Positions 32,801 to 40,595 of a stretch of DNA of 64,000 bases are shown here, in pieces (positions within the stretch are counted from its first letter, which is position 1; the number at the start of each line of letters is the position of its first letter). Both the position numbers and the translations under genes were made by a program. The stretch covers positions 163,511-227,510 of the forward strand of contig OMIC01000040.1 of NCBI GenBank assembly GCA_900298995.1. Direction: 5' to 3'. Under the pieces are notes generated by a model that did not search any database, was not told where the DNA came from, and saw only the letters and a program-made list of their open reading frames with translations. The DNA comes from Hyphomicrobiaceae bacterium (GTDB lineage: Bacteria; Pseudomonadota; Alphaproteobacteria; Rhizobiales; Aestuariivirgaceae).

Positions 32801-32875
32801 TACCGCGCTTGCCAGGGTTTCGAGGAATGGCTGGTCCGGCGCGATGGTGAAGAGCCGCGGGGCTTCAGCTGCCAT
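29870..32875 (-). CDS. addB: Double-strand break repair protein AddB
   Basis: The second subunit of AddAB (1001 residues), with an inactive helicase-like N-terminal half and a C-terminal nuclease. The N terminus has LPTRRAVRTLEEIFLR. The central AGLNEGVWPGAADCGPWLNRPMR is characteristic of the alphaproteobacterial AddB family. The nuclease motif RITDYKTGKEPS lies near residue 870. Its start is 3 bases downstream of the murU-like stop, and its stop overlaps addA. The order murU, addB, addA suggests one long transcript from divL. Confidence 0.95.
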   Translation of the reverse strand: MAAEAPRLFTIAPDQPFLETLASAVLAGFPCTDEKRPGPLDLARWTILLPTRRAVRTLEEIFLRLAGGSGVLLPRIRPLGDIDEDLLAPLHPLDELGEPLSEPGRLLVLMDLIDDWAVANPASRLAREIAAAPHLATGLAQSLGEFLDTLETEDVDAARLADLYGLEAAHHREAILEFLAIARDAYPQRLHAENLIGPQARRAAVLRREARRLELVRTERPFIAAGSTGTIPATGALLKAIAGLPNGAVVLPGLDLGMDDASWTAVGPTHPQHAMKQLLHRLAAPRALVCELGASGQSPRAWLASELMRPAETADLWHGSLKGRKPEIAAAMEDVELIATRNIQEEATTAALILRHCLETPGRSACLVTPDRQLARRVKAELRRWNIDIGDSAGEPLIRFGGAALLSLLLDAILEDFAAEPLAALLRHELAGFGLPLAEARRQTGLIELAMLRSGTGAPAIGNLAHAMRLAAFPPDRKPAHMLLRNVSAEQWEEAIAHCARISEILAPLRAPSSADTLAAHLDRLVQGCEAIAGDGFWRAEGGEILAEAVALLRGESRLLRRCDLRRAAAIIRHWLRALPVRGQAHEPLPIRILGLLEARLMRADVMVLAGLNEGVWPGAADCGPWLNRPMREALDMRQPEAQIGQTAHDFIQAFGNPEVKLLWSRRVGDAPATPSRWILRLLMILKSADCHDAKRESPWTDLARRLDAPAAVNPMPKPRPRPSRDLRPRALSVTRIETLIRDPYAIYARHVLQLEPVKPVSAMPDAARRGIIIHGAIGDFLSAYPADLPADIRAELERFGKQHFKQIADYPGLVSFWWPRFLRAADWFAAAEPEFRAGVERVLSEESGAIDLPVAGENFRLSCRADRIDLMADGTARITDYKTGKEPSNTQVEKGLAPQLTLQAAILRNGGFGTDRTRPVSQLVYVRMSGGHRPGEEKPLKADVAALAAAHLEGLQQLLTAYARESQAYFPRAMMEREEDAGDYDHLSRFREWTLSGDLP

Positions 32876-32878
32876 CGC

Positions 32879-33595
32879 TCAGCTTCCGAGCGCGCGTTCG
32901 GCAAGGGCGATGGCGCCGGGATCGCCCACATGCAGCCAGCGCCCCCGGTGTTCGAGTCCGAAGAGCCGTCCGGCCGCGATGGCGCGGTCCCAGAGCAGGT
33001 TCATCGAGAATTTGCCCTGCGGTGCGCCCGCGAAGAGGCGCGGCGCCACGAGATAGCCGCCGATATAGGCGAGCGGCTCGCCTCCGCCTGCGGCGCGGCG
33101 GACAAGGCGGCCATCAGCGGCACGCATGAAATCGCCTGCGCCGTCATAGCCCACGGTGCGGTCGAGCGGCGAGAGCAGCAGAAGGCAGTCCATGCGCTCT
33201 CCATCCCATGCGCCGCGCAGCCGATCCAGCGCGGGCTCGCCCTGCTCCTGCCAGAAGCTGTCGCTGTTGATCACGAAGAACGGCGCAGCACCCAGCAATG
33301 GCAGAGCCTTTACGACCCCACCGCCGGTATCGAGCAGTTCGGCGCGTTCATCCGAGATGGTGATCGGGGGTCCGGACTGGCGCGCGGCCCAGGACTCGAT
33401 CTGATCGGCGAGATAATGGACATTGACCACCGCCCGCGCGAGCCCGGCGGCGCGGAGCCGGTCAAAGCCATAGTCGATGAGCGCCCGGCCCGCCACTTCA
33501 ACCAGCGGCTTGGGCCGGGTGAGGGTGAGCGGCCGCATGCGCTGGCCATAGCCCGCCGCCAGTACCATTGCATGGCTGACCGTGAGCGCCGTCAT
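32879..33595 (-). CDS. murU: N-acetylmuramate-1-phosphate uridylyltransferase-type nucleotidyltransferase
   Basis: A 238-residue sugar-1-phosphate nucleotidyltransferase. The signature loop is LAAGYGQRMRPLTLTRPKPLVEVAG. INSDSFW supplies a metal-binding Asp, and GRWLHVGDPGAI ends the domain. Because it overlaps the TsaE/AmgK fusion by 4 bases, it is best read as MurU, which makes UDP-MurNAc from MurNAc-1-phosphate in the peptidoglycan recycling bypass. That assignment rests on context plus family; other NTP substrates are not excluded. Confidence 0.85.
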   Translation of the reverse strand: MTALTVSHAMVLAAGYGQRMRPLTLTRPKPLVEVAGRALIDYGFDRLRAAGLARAVVNVHYLADQIESWAARQSGPPITISDERAELLDTGGGVVKALPLLGAAPFFVINSDSFWQEQGEPALDRLRGAWDGERMDCLLLLSPLDRTVGYDGAGDFMRAADGRLVRRAAGGGEPLAYIGGYLVAPRLFAGAPQGKFSMNLLWDRAIAAGRLFGLEHRGRWLHVGDPGAIALAERALGS

Positions 33596-35100
33596 GGGGC
33601 CTCCCGCAGGCGAGGCGGCAGATGGCTGTCGAACCAGGCCTTCAGCGCGGCAAGGCGCGGATGGGCGAGATCACGCTCGAGATAGCGCGAGACACGCGGG
33701 ATGTGGTGCAGATAGCCGTGCTTGCCGTCACGCTTCGAGAGCCGCGCAAATATGCCGAGGATCTTGGTGGCGCGCTGGGCGCCGAGAATCGCATAGGCGA
33801 GATCAAAGGCGGGACGGTCAAAGCGCGAATCGGCGGCACGCAATGTGCAGTACTCCGCATAGAGCGACTGAGCGGCGTCAAAGGCAATGTCGGTGCGCGC
33901 ATCCTGCAGCAGCGAGGCGAGATCATAGGCGGGACTGCCAAGCAGGCAGTCCTGGGTATCGATGATGCCCACCCGGCGCAGCCCCTCGCGTTCGGGGAGC
34001 CAGAGAAGATTGGGCGAGTGATAGTCGCGCAAAACCCAGACGAGGCTGGCTGTCCGGGCAAGCGGCAGCAGGTCGCGCCACAGGGCCTCGAAACCGGCGC
34101 GCACTGCGGGCGGGCAATCGCCACCCGTCACATGCGGCCAGAACCAGCTCGGCAGCAGATCGACCTCGATCATCTGGGCATCGAGATCATAGGGCGGAAT
34201 GCGATGGGTCCCGCTGCCGAGCGGAACCTCGGCGGGCCAGTCCTGCCGCGCCATGTCCGCCAGCACCGCGACCGCCGCGCGCATCGGCGCGCCCATGTCT
34301 TGGCCCTCGCGTATCATGCGGCCATAGACATTGCGTCCCAGATCCTCGACCACGGCGAGCCCCGCCGCGAGGTCATGGGCCTCGGTCTGCGGCGCGCTGT
34401 AGCCGCGCGCGCAGAGCACGCCATTCACGGCAATCACCGCCCGGATGTCCTCGGCCAGATGGGCAATGGCGCTGTAGGGCTTGCCGTCGCGGACGGGCGG
34501 ACCATCGGGGCGGGCAGGCATGTCCATGAGGATGGCCGTGTGCGGACTCTCGCCCAGCGTCTCGTAGCGGCGGAAGGAGGCATCGCCCTCGAGGAAGCGC
34601 CGCTGCGCGCCTGCCCAGCGCGTTGCCCCCAGAAAGTGGTGAATGGCCGCGTTGCGGACCAGCGCCTGCTCCCACGTGCCCGAGGCGCTGATCGACGCCT
34701 CGCGCCACGGCCCCGTTCCGGACAGCTCGATCAGCAGCCGTCCGGCAAAGGGATGATCCATGATCATCGCAGGCCATTCGACGAGCAGCACATGCGAGGC
34801 CACGAGATCGTCGAGACCCAATTCCGCGATGTCCGCTGCCTGGCCGATGCGGTAGAGATCGGCATGGGCCACCGGCACACGCGTTTCGTCGTAGGTCTGC
34901 ACCAAAGTGAAGGTGGGGCTCGGCACCTCCAGCGCCAGATCATCGGCCAGCGCGCGTATGAAGGCCCGCGCGAAGGTCGACTTGCCCGCCCCGAGATCGC
35001 CCGCCAGCAGCACGGCCATGCCAGGTCGCGCGAACAGGGCGAGTTCGGTGGCAAAGGCTTCAAGCTCCGTGGCCTGTTCAAAACGGCGGGTCATCTGCAT
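33592..35100 (-). CDS. tsaE-amgK: Fusion: TsaE tRNA t6A-synthesis ATPase + AmgK-like amino-sugar kinase
   Basis: A single 502-residue frame carries two unrelated enzymes. Residues 1 to about 150 are TsaE, with P-loop GDLGAGKSTFARA (34-46), SPTFTLVQTY and the HADLYR segment. TsaE is the ATPase needed for N6-threonylcarbamoyladenosine at tRNA position 37. Residues about 155-502 are an aminoglycoside-phosphotransferase-fold kinase with LRDYHSPNLLWLP (catalytic Asp) and IIDTQDCLLGSPAYDLASLLQD. This kinase resembles AmgK, which phosphorylates MurNAc/GlcNAc at the anomeric position. The following murU overlaps by 4 bases, giving the AmgK-MurU recycling pair. The fusion occurs in other Rhizobiales. 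Confidence 0.92.
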   Translation of the reverse strand: MQMTRRFEQATELEAFATELALFARPGMAVLLAGDLGAGKSTFARAFIRALADDLALEVPSPTFTLVQTYDETRVPVAHADLYRIGQAADIAELGLDDLVASHVLLVEWPAMIMDHPFAGRLLIELSGTGPWREASISASGTWEQALVRNAAIHHFLGATRWAGAQRRFLEGDASFRRYETLGESPHTAILMDMPARPDGPPVRDGKPYSAIAHLAEDIRAVIAVNGVLCARGYSAPQTEAHDLAAGLAVVEDLGRNVYGRMIREGQDMGAPMRAAVAVLADMARQDWPAEVPLGSGTHRIPPYDLDAQMIEVDLLPSWFWPHVTGGDCPPAVRAGFEALWRDLLPLARTASLVWVLRDYHSPNLLWLPEREGLRRVGIIDTQDCLLGSPAYDLASLLQDARTDIAFDAAQSLYAEYCTLRAADSRFDRPAFDLAYAILGAQRATKILGIFARLSKRDGKHGYLHHIPRVSRYLERDLAHPRLAALKAWFDSHLPPRLREAP

Positions 35101-35106
35101 GGCGGT

Positions 35107-37452
35107 TCAGGCCGTCTTCCGGGGCGGCGGGGCATCGAGGTTGCGCTGCGCCGCCGGCCCGTCGAGGGGGAAGGTGCAGAGAACAGTGGTGCCCTGGTTG
35201 ATCTTGGAGAGCAGCGAGACCTGGCCCTCATGCAGTTCAACAAAGCTCTTGACGATGGCAAGACCAAGGCCGGGCCCGCGGTGGCCGCCAGGCACCGGGC
35301 GCGACTGGAAGCGGTCGAAGGCATATTTCTGGAATTCGGGGTCGATGCCACGGCCCTGGTCGGAGACCCAGATCTGCAACTGGCCCCGGCTGCGCCTGGC
35401 ACCCATGCGGATCGTGGAGCCGGGCTCCGAGAAGCCGATGGCGTTGGACAGGAGATTGCCCAGCACCTGCTCGATGCGCTTCGGGTCGGCGGTGAAACTT
35501 GAGACATCGGCGCCGACCTCGATGTTGAGCGTCAGGTCGCGCTCGTCGATGGCCGACGCCAGCCCGCTGGCCACCGACTCGAGCAGCTCGGTGACATCGA
35601 CGCGCTCGAGCTTCAGTTCCAATGCGCCGGCATCGATGGCGGTCAGGTCGATGATGGCATCGATGATGGTCTTGAGCTCGGCCGACGACTTGCGGATATC
35701 GCGCACATAGTCCTGCTGCCGGGCGTTGAGCTGGCCCGCGAGGCCGAGCTCGAGGCCCTCGGCAAAACCCAGAATGCTGGTGAGCGGCGTCCTGATTTCA
35801 TAGGACACGTTCGACAGGAACATGTTCTTGAGCCGGTCGGCTGCTTCCAGCGCATCGGCACGCTCGCGCAGGGCGCGCTCCATGCGCGCCGAGTCGGAGA
35901 TGTCGGCGAAGGTCAGCAGCGTGTTGCCGTCCGGCAGGGGCACGGCGACGAATTGCAGGATGCGTTCGAGAACCGTGATCTTGCCGGTAATCGGCTTGCG
36001 CTCGGCATCGAGACGCGTGACGCTGTAGCGCACTTCTTCCCAGGAATTGCCGCCCGCCGCCAGCTGTCGGCCATGCCGTGCCAGATCCTCGATATGGGGT
36101 TCTCCGGAAAGCACCCCGGGATCAAGCTGCCAGAAATCCGCAAAAGCCGGATTGAACAGCTTGAGCCGGCCGTCCGAACCGAGCAGTGCTATGCCCTCCC
36201 CGAGATTGTCGAGCGTCTCGCGCTGAACGCCGATCAATTCATTGTAGCGGCTCTCGAGCAGGAGCTCGTCGGTCACGTTCTCGTAGAGATAGGTGACGCC
36301 GCCAAAGGGATGCTGCTCGCAGACCACATGCAGCGTGCGGCCATCGGGCAGATGCCACCAGGCCTCGCGCGGCTCGATTGTGGTGTAGGCGGTGAGCTGC
36401 CTCGCCTTCCATTCGCGGTAGTTGGCCTGCTCGGGCAGGCAGCGCTGGTTGCGCAGCGTGTCGAGGATTTCCCCGTCGGTGGGGTGGCTGTCGAGCCAGT
36501 TGGCATCGAGCGGCCACAGACCGGCAAAGGCCGCGTTGTGGAAGCGCAGCCGCTGGTCGGGACCGAAAATGGCAATGGCCGTATCAAGCTTGTTGAGGGT
36601 CGAGGTGTGGGCCCTGATGTGGCGATCGAGTTCCTTCTCAGCGTTCTCGAGCGCCGTGATGTCGATGGCAAAACCCGCCGTGCCGCCCGCGGCAGGGGTT
36701 TCGACAACTTCGAGGCTGCGCATGGCGCCGCCCACGACGGCATGGACCCGGCCCGCCGCCGCGGCAGGCGCGAGTTCGGCCTGCCGTGCCACCGCCGCCT
36801 CGCCATTCGGCGCATCGACCGCGGCGGCATAGGCCTTGTTGACCCAGACGAGCTTGCGATCGGCCGCCCGCAGCCAGACCGGCAGCGGTGCGGCATCGAG
36901 AAGGGCGCGCATCCGCTCGGCCTGGCGGCCAAGCACCAGCGTTTCCTGTGACAGGGCGGCGATGTTGCGCCGTTCGCCCGCCAGGGGCCGGAAGCGCAGC
37001 GTGGCAAAGCCGCCGGCGGTGCGGCCATCCGCCTCGAGGAGATCGCCGGAGGCCGTGACGATGCCGAGATTGAAGGGCGTGCCGTCGCGGCGCAGGCTGG
37101 ACAGGGCGTCGGCCAGCGCGCTGGCCGAATCAGGGGCAAGCCAGGCCGCGAATTCGACGAGTGCCTCCCGTGACTGCGGCAGGCGGACCGCGCCATGCAT
37201 GGTGCCGAGGACACGGTCCGGACGTTCGTCGGTGCCGCGCCAGATGAGCAGCACATGGGCCTCGGCGGCGAGAGCGGCCTCGGCCTCGTTGAGGCGGATC
37301 TCGAGCTCGGCGGCCTTGCGGCGCGCGGCCTGCTCCCCGCGCGCAAGGCGGCGGAGGCTCAGCAGCGCCCAGCAGAATACCCCGAACACGGCCAGAACCG
37401 CAGTGAGGGCGATCGGATCGCCCGCCAGGCCGTTGCCGAAACCGGCGCCCAT
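35107..37452 (-). CDS. divL: DivL-like cell-cycle pseudo-histidine kinase (Tyr in place of His)
   Basis: A 781-residue protein with one N-terminal membrane helix (about 13-34), a probable coiled coil (40-65), several PAS-like domains (roughly 180-265, 290-400, 410-530), then DHp and ATPase domains. The H-box reads FLSNVSYEIRTPL, so the phosphoacceptor position is Tyr551, codon 35800-35802. Caulobacter DivL likewise has Tyr at residue 550. The ATPase domain is intact (NLLSNAIGFS, SDQGRGID, GPGLGLAIVKSF). DivL controls CckA and hence CtrA. The start at 37452 has a GGAGAA ribosome-binding site; an upstream GTG is weaker. tsaE-amgK follows after 6 bp. Confidence 0.92.
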   Translation of the reverse strand: MGAGFGNGLAGDPIALTAVLAVFGVFCWALLSLRRLARGEQAARRKAAELEIRLNEAEAALAAEAHVLLIWRGTDERPDRVLGTMHGAVRLPQSREALVEFAAWLAPDSASALADALSSLRRDGTPFNLGIVTASGDLLEADGRTAGGFATLRFRPLAGERRNIAALSQETLVLGRQAERMRALLDAAPLPVWLRAADRKLVWVNKAYAAAVDAPNGEAAVARQAELAPAAAAGRVHAVVGGAMRSLEVVETPAAGGTAGFAIDITALENAEKELDRHIRAHTSTLNKLDTAIAIFGPDQRLRFHNAAFAGLWPLDANWLDSHPTDGEILDTLRNQRCLPEQANYREWKARQLTAYTTIEPREAWWHLPDGRTLHVVCEQHPFGGVTYLYENVTDELLLESRYNELIGVQRETLDNLGEGIALLGSDGRLKLFNPAFADFWQLDPGVLSGEPHIEDLARHGRQLAAGGNSWEEVRYSVTRLDAERKPITGKITVLERILQFVAVPLPDGNTLLTFADISDSARMERALRERADALEAADRLKNMFLSNVSYEIRTPLTSILGFAEGLELGLAGQLNARQQDYVRDIRKSSAELKTIIDAIIDLTAIDAGALELKLERVDVTELLESVASGLASAIDERDLTLNIEVGADVSSFTADPKRIEQVLGNLLSNAIGFSEPGSTIRMGARRSRGQLQIWVSDQGRGIDPEFQKYAFDRFQSRPVPGGHRGPGLGLAIVKSFVELHEGQVSLLSKINQGTTVLCTFPLDGPAAQRNLDAPPPRKTA

Positions 37453-37474
37453 GTCTTCTCCGGTCAAAGTGCCG

Positions 37475-37502
37475 GGATGGCGCACGAATCAGCGCGCCAT
37501 CC
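37475..37502. promoter_or_regulatory. 9-bp hairpin between ahcY and divL
   Basis: GGATGGCGC (37475-37483) and GCGCCATCC (37494-37502) form a perfect 9-bp inverted repeat with a 10-base loop. It lies 49 bases after the ahcY stop and 22 bases before the divL start. There is no T tract, so it may be an attenuator, a Rho-assisted terminator or an mRNA-stabilising element that sets divL expression relative to ahcY. Confidence 0.45.
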
Positions 37503-37551
37503 GCCCCGCCTTCCTATAGCGAAAAGCGGAGTGCGCCGGAATCCACCAATC

Positions 37552-38961
37552 TCAGTAGCGGTAATATTCGGGCTTGAACGGTCCCTGCGGCGTGACCCCG
37601 ATGTAGGCGGCCTGGTCGTCGCGCAGCCGGGTGAGCTTCACACCCAGCTTTTCGAGATGCAGGCGCGCCACCTTCTCGTCGAGGTGCTTGGGCAGCACAT
37701 AGACCTCGTTCCCGTACTTGCCGGTCCCGGCCGAGGTGAACAGTTCGATCTGGGCCAGGGTCTGGTTGGTGAAGGAGGCCGACATCACGAAGCTCGGATG
37801 GCCGGTGGCATTGCCCAGATTCACCAGGCGGCCCTGCGACAGCAGGATGACCCGGGCGCCCGACGGCATCTGGATCATGTCGACCTGCGGCTTGATGTTG
37901 GTCCACTTGAAGTTCCGCAGTTCCGAAACCTGGATCTCGTTGTCGAAGTGGCCAATGTTGCAGACAATGGCCATGTCCTTCATCTGCTTCATGTGGTCGA
38001 CGGTGATCACGTCCTTGTTGCCGGTGGCGGTGACAAAGATGTCGGCTGTTCCCACCACATCGTCGATGGTCTGCACGGCGAAGCCATCCATGGCGGCCTG
38101 CAGCGCGCAGATCGGATCGACCTCGGTGACGATGACGCGAGCGCCCGAGCCCTTCAGCGAGGCCGCCGAGCCCTTGCCGACGTCGCCATAGCCGCAGACC
38201 ACGGCCACCTTGCCGGCCATCATCACGTCGGTGCCGCGGCGGATGGCGTCGACGAGGGATTCACGACAGCCGTATTTGTTGTCGAACTTCGACTTGGTGA
38301 CGCTGTCGTTCACATTGATGGCGGGGAAGGGCAGCTCGCCCTTCTTCTGCAGATCATAGAGCCGGTGGACGCCGGTCGTGGTTTCCTCCGAGACACCCTT
38401 GATCGCAGCCTTCACCTTGTCGAACCAGCCCGGCTGTTCCTTGATGCGCTTCTTGATGGCGGCGAAGAGATACTCCTCCTCCTCGCTCTTGGGATGCGCG
38501 ATGAGCGAGGGGTCCTTCTCGGCCTTGGAGCCGAGGAGGATGTAGAGCGTGGCGTCGCCGCCGTCATCGAGGATCATGTTGGAGGGACGGCCGTCCGGCC
38601 AGTCGAAGATCTTCGCTGTGAAATCCCAGTAGTCCTTGAGGCTCTCACCCTTGAAGGCGAAGACCGGAATGCCGGCGGCGGCGATCGCCGCGGCGGCGTG
38701 GTCCTGGGTCGAAAAGATGTTGCACGAGGCCCAGCGCACCTCAGCGCCCAGCGCCACCAGCGTCTCGATCAGCACGGCAGTCTGGATGGTCATGTGCAGC
38801 GAGCCTGAAATGCGCGCGCCACGCAGGGGCTGCAGCGCCTTGTATTCGGCGCGGGTGGCCATCAGGCCCGGCATTTCGACCTCGGCCATGTCGATTTCCT
38901 TGCGGCCCCATTCGGCAAGCTTGATATCGGCGACGTGGTGGTCGGGCTGGGCGCGGGTCAT
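37552..38961 (-). CDS. ahcY: Adenosylhomocysteinase
   Basis: Hydrolyses S-adenosylhomocysteine to adenosine and homocysteine, removing the product inhibitor of methyltransferases. The 469-residue product has [13 protein letters not shown] at the start, the substrate loop [21 protein letters not shown], the NAD-binding [15 protein letters not shown] and the C-terminal FKPEYYRY tail. It includes the insert of about 40 residues ([14 protein letters not shown]) typical of proteobacterial enzymes. It sits upstream of divL, as in many Rhizobiales. I saw no SAH riboswitch core in its leader. Confidence 0.98.
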   Translation of the reverse strand: MTRAQPDHHVADIKLAEWGRKEIDMAEVEMPGLMATRAEYKALQPLRGARISGSLHMTIQTAVLIETLVALGAEVRWASCNIFSTQDHAAAAIAAAGIPVFAFKGESLKDYWDFTAKIFDWPDGRPSNMILDDGGDATLYILLGSKAEKDPSLIAHPKSEEEEYLFAAIKKRIKEQPGWFDKVKAAIKGVSEETTTGVHRLYDLQKKGELPFPAINVNDSVTKSKFDNKYGCRESLVDAIRRGTDVMMAGKVAVVCGYGDVGKGSAASLKGSGARVIVTEVDPICALQAAMDGFAVQTIDDVVGTADIFVTATGNKDVITVDHMKQMKDMAIVCNIGHFDNEIQVSELRNFKWTNIKPQVDMIQMPSGARVILLSQGRLVNLGNATGHPSFVMSASFTNQTLAQIELFTSAGTGKYGNEVYVLPKHLDEKVARLHLEKLGVKLTRLRDDQAAYIGVTPQGPFKPEYYRY

Positions 38962-39030
38962 GAGAATCCTCGGGTTGTCTGGTTGCGGCGGGTCCTATAG
39001 CAGCGGCCGGGGGACCTGTCCACGAGGACA

Positions 39031-39044
39031 TAAAGGATTCTTTA
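39031..39044. promoter_or_regulatory. Inverted repeat in the ahcY/selO divergent region
   Basis: TAAAG-GATT-CTTTA is a 5-bp inverted repeat in an AT-rich patch 70 bases upstream of ahcY and 49 bases upstream of selO. It overlaps TATATT-like sequence and could be part of the ahcY promoter or an operator. The evidence is only its position and symmetry. Confidence 0.25.
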
Positions 39045-39080
39045 TATTCGGTTTCCACTGCCCCCGAAGCTTTCCATGAC

Positions 39081-39086
39081 TATAGT
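39081..39086 (+). promoter_or_regulatory. Candidate -10 element giving a leaderless selO mRNA
   Basis: TATAGT at 39081-39086 resembles a -10 box and ends 6 bases before the selO ATG at 39093. Transcription would then start at or near the A of the ATG. No ribosome-binding site precedes that ATG. The -35 region is poor. Confidence 0.3.
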
Positions 39087-39092
39087 ACGGGC

Positions 39093-40511
39093 ATGATCGC
39101 GCGGTTCGACAACAGCTATGCCCGCCTGCCGGGCGCCCTGCATGCCGGGGTGTTGCCCACCCCGGTGGCGGAGCCGGTCCTCATCCGGGTCAATGGGCCG
39201 CTGGCCCGCGAACTGGGCCTCGACCCCCAGGCCCTGACCGCCGAGATCGCGGTGGGAAACAGGATTCCCGAGGGCGCGAGCCCCCTGGCCCAGGCCTATG
39301 CCGGCCATCAGTTCGGGCATTTCGTGCCGCAGCTGGGCGATGGCCGGGCGATCCTGCTGGGCGAGGTGGTGGACCTCAACGGCAGGCGGCGCGACATCCA
39401 GCTCAAGGGAGCAGGACCGACGCCCTTCTCGCGCCGGGGCGACGGCCGCGCGGCGCTCGGGCCTGTGCTGCGCGAATATCTGGTCAGCGAGGCGATGCAT
39501 GCGCTGGGCATTCCGACCACCCGGGCCCTGATGGCGGCGACCACCGGCGAACGGGTCTACCGCGAATCGGCGCTGCCCGGCGCGGTGCTCACCCGGGTGG
39601 CGGCAAGCCACATCCGCGTCGGCACCTTCCAGTATTTCGCCGTGCGGCGCGACCTCGACTCGCTCGCGGCGCTCATCGATCATGTGATCGCGCGCCACTA
39701 TCCCGGTCTTTCGGCGGCGGAAAACCGCGCGCTCGCCCTGCTCGACGCCGTGATGGCGGCCCAGGCCCGGCTGGTGGCACGCTGGGCGGGCGTGGGCTTC
39801 ATCCATGGCGTGATGAACACCGACAACATGAGCGTTTCCGGCGAGACCATCGACTACGGGCCCTGCGCCTTCATGGACGCCTATGATCCCGGAACGGTGT
39901 TCAGCTCGATCGATGAATATGGCCGCTATGCCTATGCCAACCAGCCCGCCATCGCGCAGTGGAACCTCGCGCGCTTCGCTGAAACCCTGATTGCCTTTCT
40001 GGACCCCGACCGCGACGTCGCGATCCGCATCGCCACGGCGCGGATCGAGGCCTTTCCGGCGCTCTATACTGATCAGTGGACGGATGTTTTCCGCCGCAAG
40101 ACCGGCCTCGCCACAACAGAGCCGGGCGACACCGACCTCATCCATGCGCTGCTCGATGCGATGCATGTCGCCAGGGCTGACTTCACCCTCACCTTCCGGC
40201 GGCTGAGCCTTGGCGAGGAACCGGAGGAGCTCGGCGGCTGGATCGGCCAGTGGCGGGAACGCCTCGCCCGCGAACCGCAGGCAGAGGGCACGCGGCGGGC
40301 GATGATGCAGTCGGCGAACCCGGCCTATATCCCGCGCAACCACATGGTCGAGGCGATGATCCAGGCGGCGGTGGAGCGGGCAGATTACGCCCCCTTCGCG
40401 GAAATGGTGGGGGTTCTGGAGAACCCCTTCAGGGAGCAGCCGGGCATGGAGGCCTATGGCCAGCCGCCGGGCGAGACCGAGCGGGTTTACCGGACATTCT
40501 GCGGGACCTGA
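39093..40511 (+). CDS. selO: Protein adenylyltransferase SelO (YdiU family)
   Basis: A pseudokinase-fold enzyme that transfers AMP to protein Ser/Thr/Tyr and is linked to oxidative-stress responses. The 472-residue product has the family runs [57 protein letters not shown] and [27 protein letters not shown], the metal- and nucleotide-binding loop. The C terminus ends RTFCGT, with Cys where some eukaryotic members have selenocysteine. It is divergent from ahcY and convergent with polA. Confidence 0.95.
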   Translation: MIARFDNSYARLPGALHAGVLPTPVAEPVLIRVNGPLARELGLDPQALTAEIAVGNRIPEGASPLAQAYAGHQFGHFVPQLGDGRAILLGEVVDLNGRRRDIQLKGAGPTPFSRRGDGRAALGPVLREYLVSEAMHALGIPTTRALMAATTGERVYRESALPGAVLTRVAASHIRVGTFQYFAVRRDLDSLAALIDHVIARHYPGLSAAENRALALLDAVMAAQARLVARWAGVGFIHGVMNTDNMSVSGETIDYGPCAFMDAYDPGTVFSSIDEYGRYAYANQPAIAQWNLARFAETLIAFLDPDRDVAIRIATARIEAFPALYTDQWTDVFRRKTGLATTEPGDTDLIHALLDAMHVARADFTLTFRRLSLGEEPEELGGWIGQWRERLAREPQAEGTRRAMMQSANPAYIPRNHMVEAMIQAAVERADYAPFAEMVGVLENPFREQPGMEAYGQPPGETERVYRTFCGT

Positions 40512-40543
40512 GAATATTCTTGACTTTATTCCTACGGCATGAT

Positions 40544-40567
40544 AGGCACATATTCCTGAACGTGCCT
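40544..40567. terminator. Weak hairpin between convergent selO and polA
   Basis: AGGCAC (40544-40549) pairs with GTGCCT (40562-40567) across a 12-base loop in the 84-bp gap between the two 3' ends. There is no clear T tract on either strand, so termination is uncertain. The gap is notably AT-rich compared with its neighbours and holds no gene. Confidence 0.25.
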
Positions 40568-40595
40568 GCTGCTGATTGACATTGTGAATTCTTCC

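Noticed and set aside
38962..39060. SAH riboswitch upstream of ahcY
   Set aside because: I looked for the conserved core in the ahcY leader on the minus strand and did not find it; only a short palindrome and promoter-like sequence are visible.
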